Assembly (NCBI GenBank): GCA_013360825.1
Contig: JABWAY010000118.1
Location: forward strand, 1 to 11,810
DNA from: Candidatus Brocadiia bacterium
GTDB lineage: Bacteria; Planctomycetota; MHYJ01; WSZJ01
Direction of reading: 5' to 3'
Length of the DNA stretch: 11,810 nucleotides
Shown here: positions 11,334-11,810 of the stretch, one piece after another
Layout of the letters: each line of letters starts with the position of its first letter
Position numbering within the stretch: the stretch's first letter is position 1
Translations under genes and position numbers: made by a program
The notes under the pieces: generated by a model
The model's database searches: none
What the model was told of the DNA's origin: nothing
The model's input: only the letters and a program-made list of their open reading frames with translations

Positions 11334-11810
11334 TCACCTTCCCGGCGGGTCCGGGCCCCTTCGAAGCGCGGGAATCCCGTCGCCGTTGACCCTCGCGGCC
11401 TTCCCGTCGAGCCCCGTCGCGGCGTAGATCCCGTCGTACTGCTCGGGGTTCGCGCCCTGCTTCGTGTAGTCAGCGAGCGTCTCGAGCCCGTCGGGGAGAT
11501 ACCACTCCTCCGGCGCCACCCCCAGCTGGTCGATGTGCGCGATCCGCTGCCCGGTCGGCGCGCAGGTGTCGCGGACGTGCGCCGTCGCGGTCTGGTACCC
11601 GGTCATCCGGCCGAGGTAGTCGTTCTCGTACGTCGTCAGCTGCCCGGCGGCGTTCTTCGTCGCGAGGCAGCCGCGGTTTTCCCAGGTGTACTGAATGGGA
11701 AGGCCGTTCCTCTGCTCGAAGAACAGCCGGTCTTCGGGGTCGTACTGCATCACCTGGTTCCACCCGGGGCCCGCCACCTGCGTCCGGTTTCCCCGCAGGT
11801 CGTAGGTGTT
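11334..11810 (-). CDS. RHS/YD-repeat protein, C-terminal fragment
   Basis: 158 residues in the window; the N-terminal part lies beyond base 11810. RHS/YD-repeat proteins are large secreted or surface beta-cocoon shells, often carrying a C-terminal toxin. Visible repeats: YDLRGNRTQVAGPG, MQYDPEDRLFFEQ, YTWENRGCLATKNAAGQLTT and YENDYLGRMTGYQ. Next comes the planctomycete-type ending EWYLPDGLETLADYTKQG and YDGIYAATGLDGKAARVNGD. Intact relatives would continue into a 'YY..DGLGSVR' motif and a toxin or hyper-variable end. Here the frame leaves homology after VNGDG and stops in a Pro/Arg tail (ALRRGPDPPGR), so this copy looks truncated or frameshifted at about 11370. No immunity gene is recognised beyond the nucleotidyltransferase module that follows. 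Confidence 0.8.
   Translation of the reverse strand, partial: NTYDLRGNRTQVAGPGWNQVMQYDPEDRLFFEQRNGLPIQYTWENRGCLATKNAAGQLTTYENDYLGRMTGYQTATAHVRDTCAPTGQRIAHIDQLGVAPEEWYLPDGLETLADYTKQGANPEQYDGIYAATGLDGKAARVNGDGIPALRRGPDPPGR
11764..11810 (-). repeat. 47-base direct repeat, copy B (inside the RHS gene)
   Basis: The intact counterpart of 10447-10493, in frame within the RHS coding sequence. It reaches the last base of the window, so the true repeat may be longer. It encodes NTYDLRGNRTQVAGPG. Confidence 0.85.

Noticed and set aside
1..11810. tRNA, rRNA, CRISPR array, insertion sequence or integrase
   Set aside because: I looked for cloverleaf-like segments, regularly spaced repeats and transposase motifs on both strands and found none I could support; the 120-base periodicity at 8095-9474 is TPR coding repetition, not a CRISPR.

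Overview
The window is very GC-rich (about 70% by eye), densely packed and strongly biased to G or C at third codon positions. It carries a Ser/Thr kinase fused to a formylglycine-generating-enzyme (FGE) type domain, long TPR proteins, an RHS/YD-repeat tail and several toxin-antitoxin-like pairs. This mix is typical of Planctomycetota, so a planctomycete or a relative (possibly a metagenome assembly) is my best guess. There is no rRNA or other phylogenetic marker here, so the assignment is inference.

Layout. Bases 1-253 (-) hold the N-terminal two fifths or so of RdgB/HAM1, cut by the window edge. After a 300-base gap, 554-1158 (-) is a DUF433 / DUF5615 pair of the VapBC45 type. Bases 1269-2128 (-) hold an SRPBCC/AHSA1-fold protein followed by a YCII/DGPF-domain protein. 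Bases 2253-3299 (-) encode a PDZ-domain protein with a large C-terminal region I do not recognise. A 417-base intergenic region then carries a clear sigma70-type promoter reading right into 3717-5325 (+), an overlapping pair: an XRE-HTH/ImmA-IrrE metallopeptidase and a PIN-like protein. Bases 5421-8006 (+) encode the 861-residue kinase with a TPR-like helical region, a PEGA-like beta region and an FGE-type domain. Two divergent TPR-rich genes follow, 8095-9474 (-) and 9506-10432 (+). Bases 10540-11291 (-) hold a small basic protein and an overlapping nucleotidyltransferase, and 11334-11810 (-) is the C-terminal end of an RHS-repeat protein.

How the genes relate. Three two-gene modules have toxin-antitoxin-like organisation: DUF433/DUF5615, HTH-ImmA/PIN and small protein/nucleotidyltransferase. 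Together with the RHS end they give the window an accessory-island character beside housekeeping rdgB. The kinase and the two TPR genes look like a signalling or scaffold cluster. The kinase, both TPR genes and possibly rdgB lack a convincing Shine-Dalgarno sequence and have a -10-like hexamer 5-8 bases before the most plausible start, which suggests leaderless transcripts. Most of the other genes have clear ribosome binding sites.

The most unusual DNA-level signal is a 47-base direct repeat (44/47 identical) at 10447-10493 and 11764-11810. It encodes one RHS core motif and flanks the nucleotidyltransferase cassette and the truncated RHS end.
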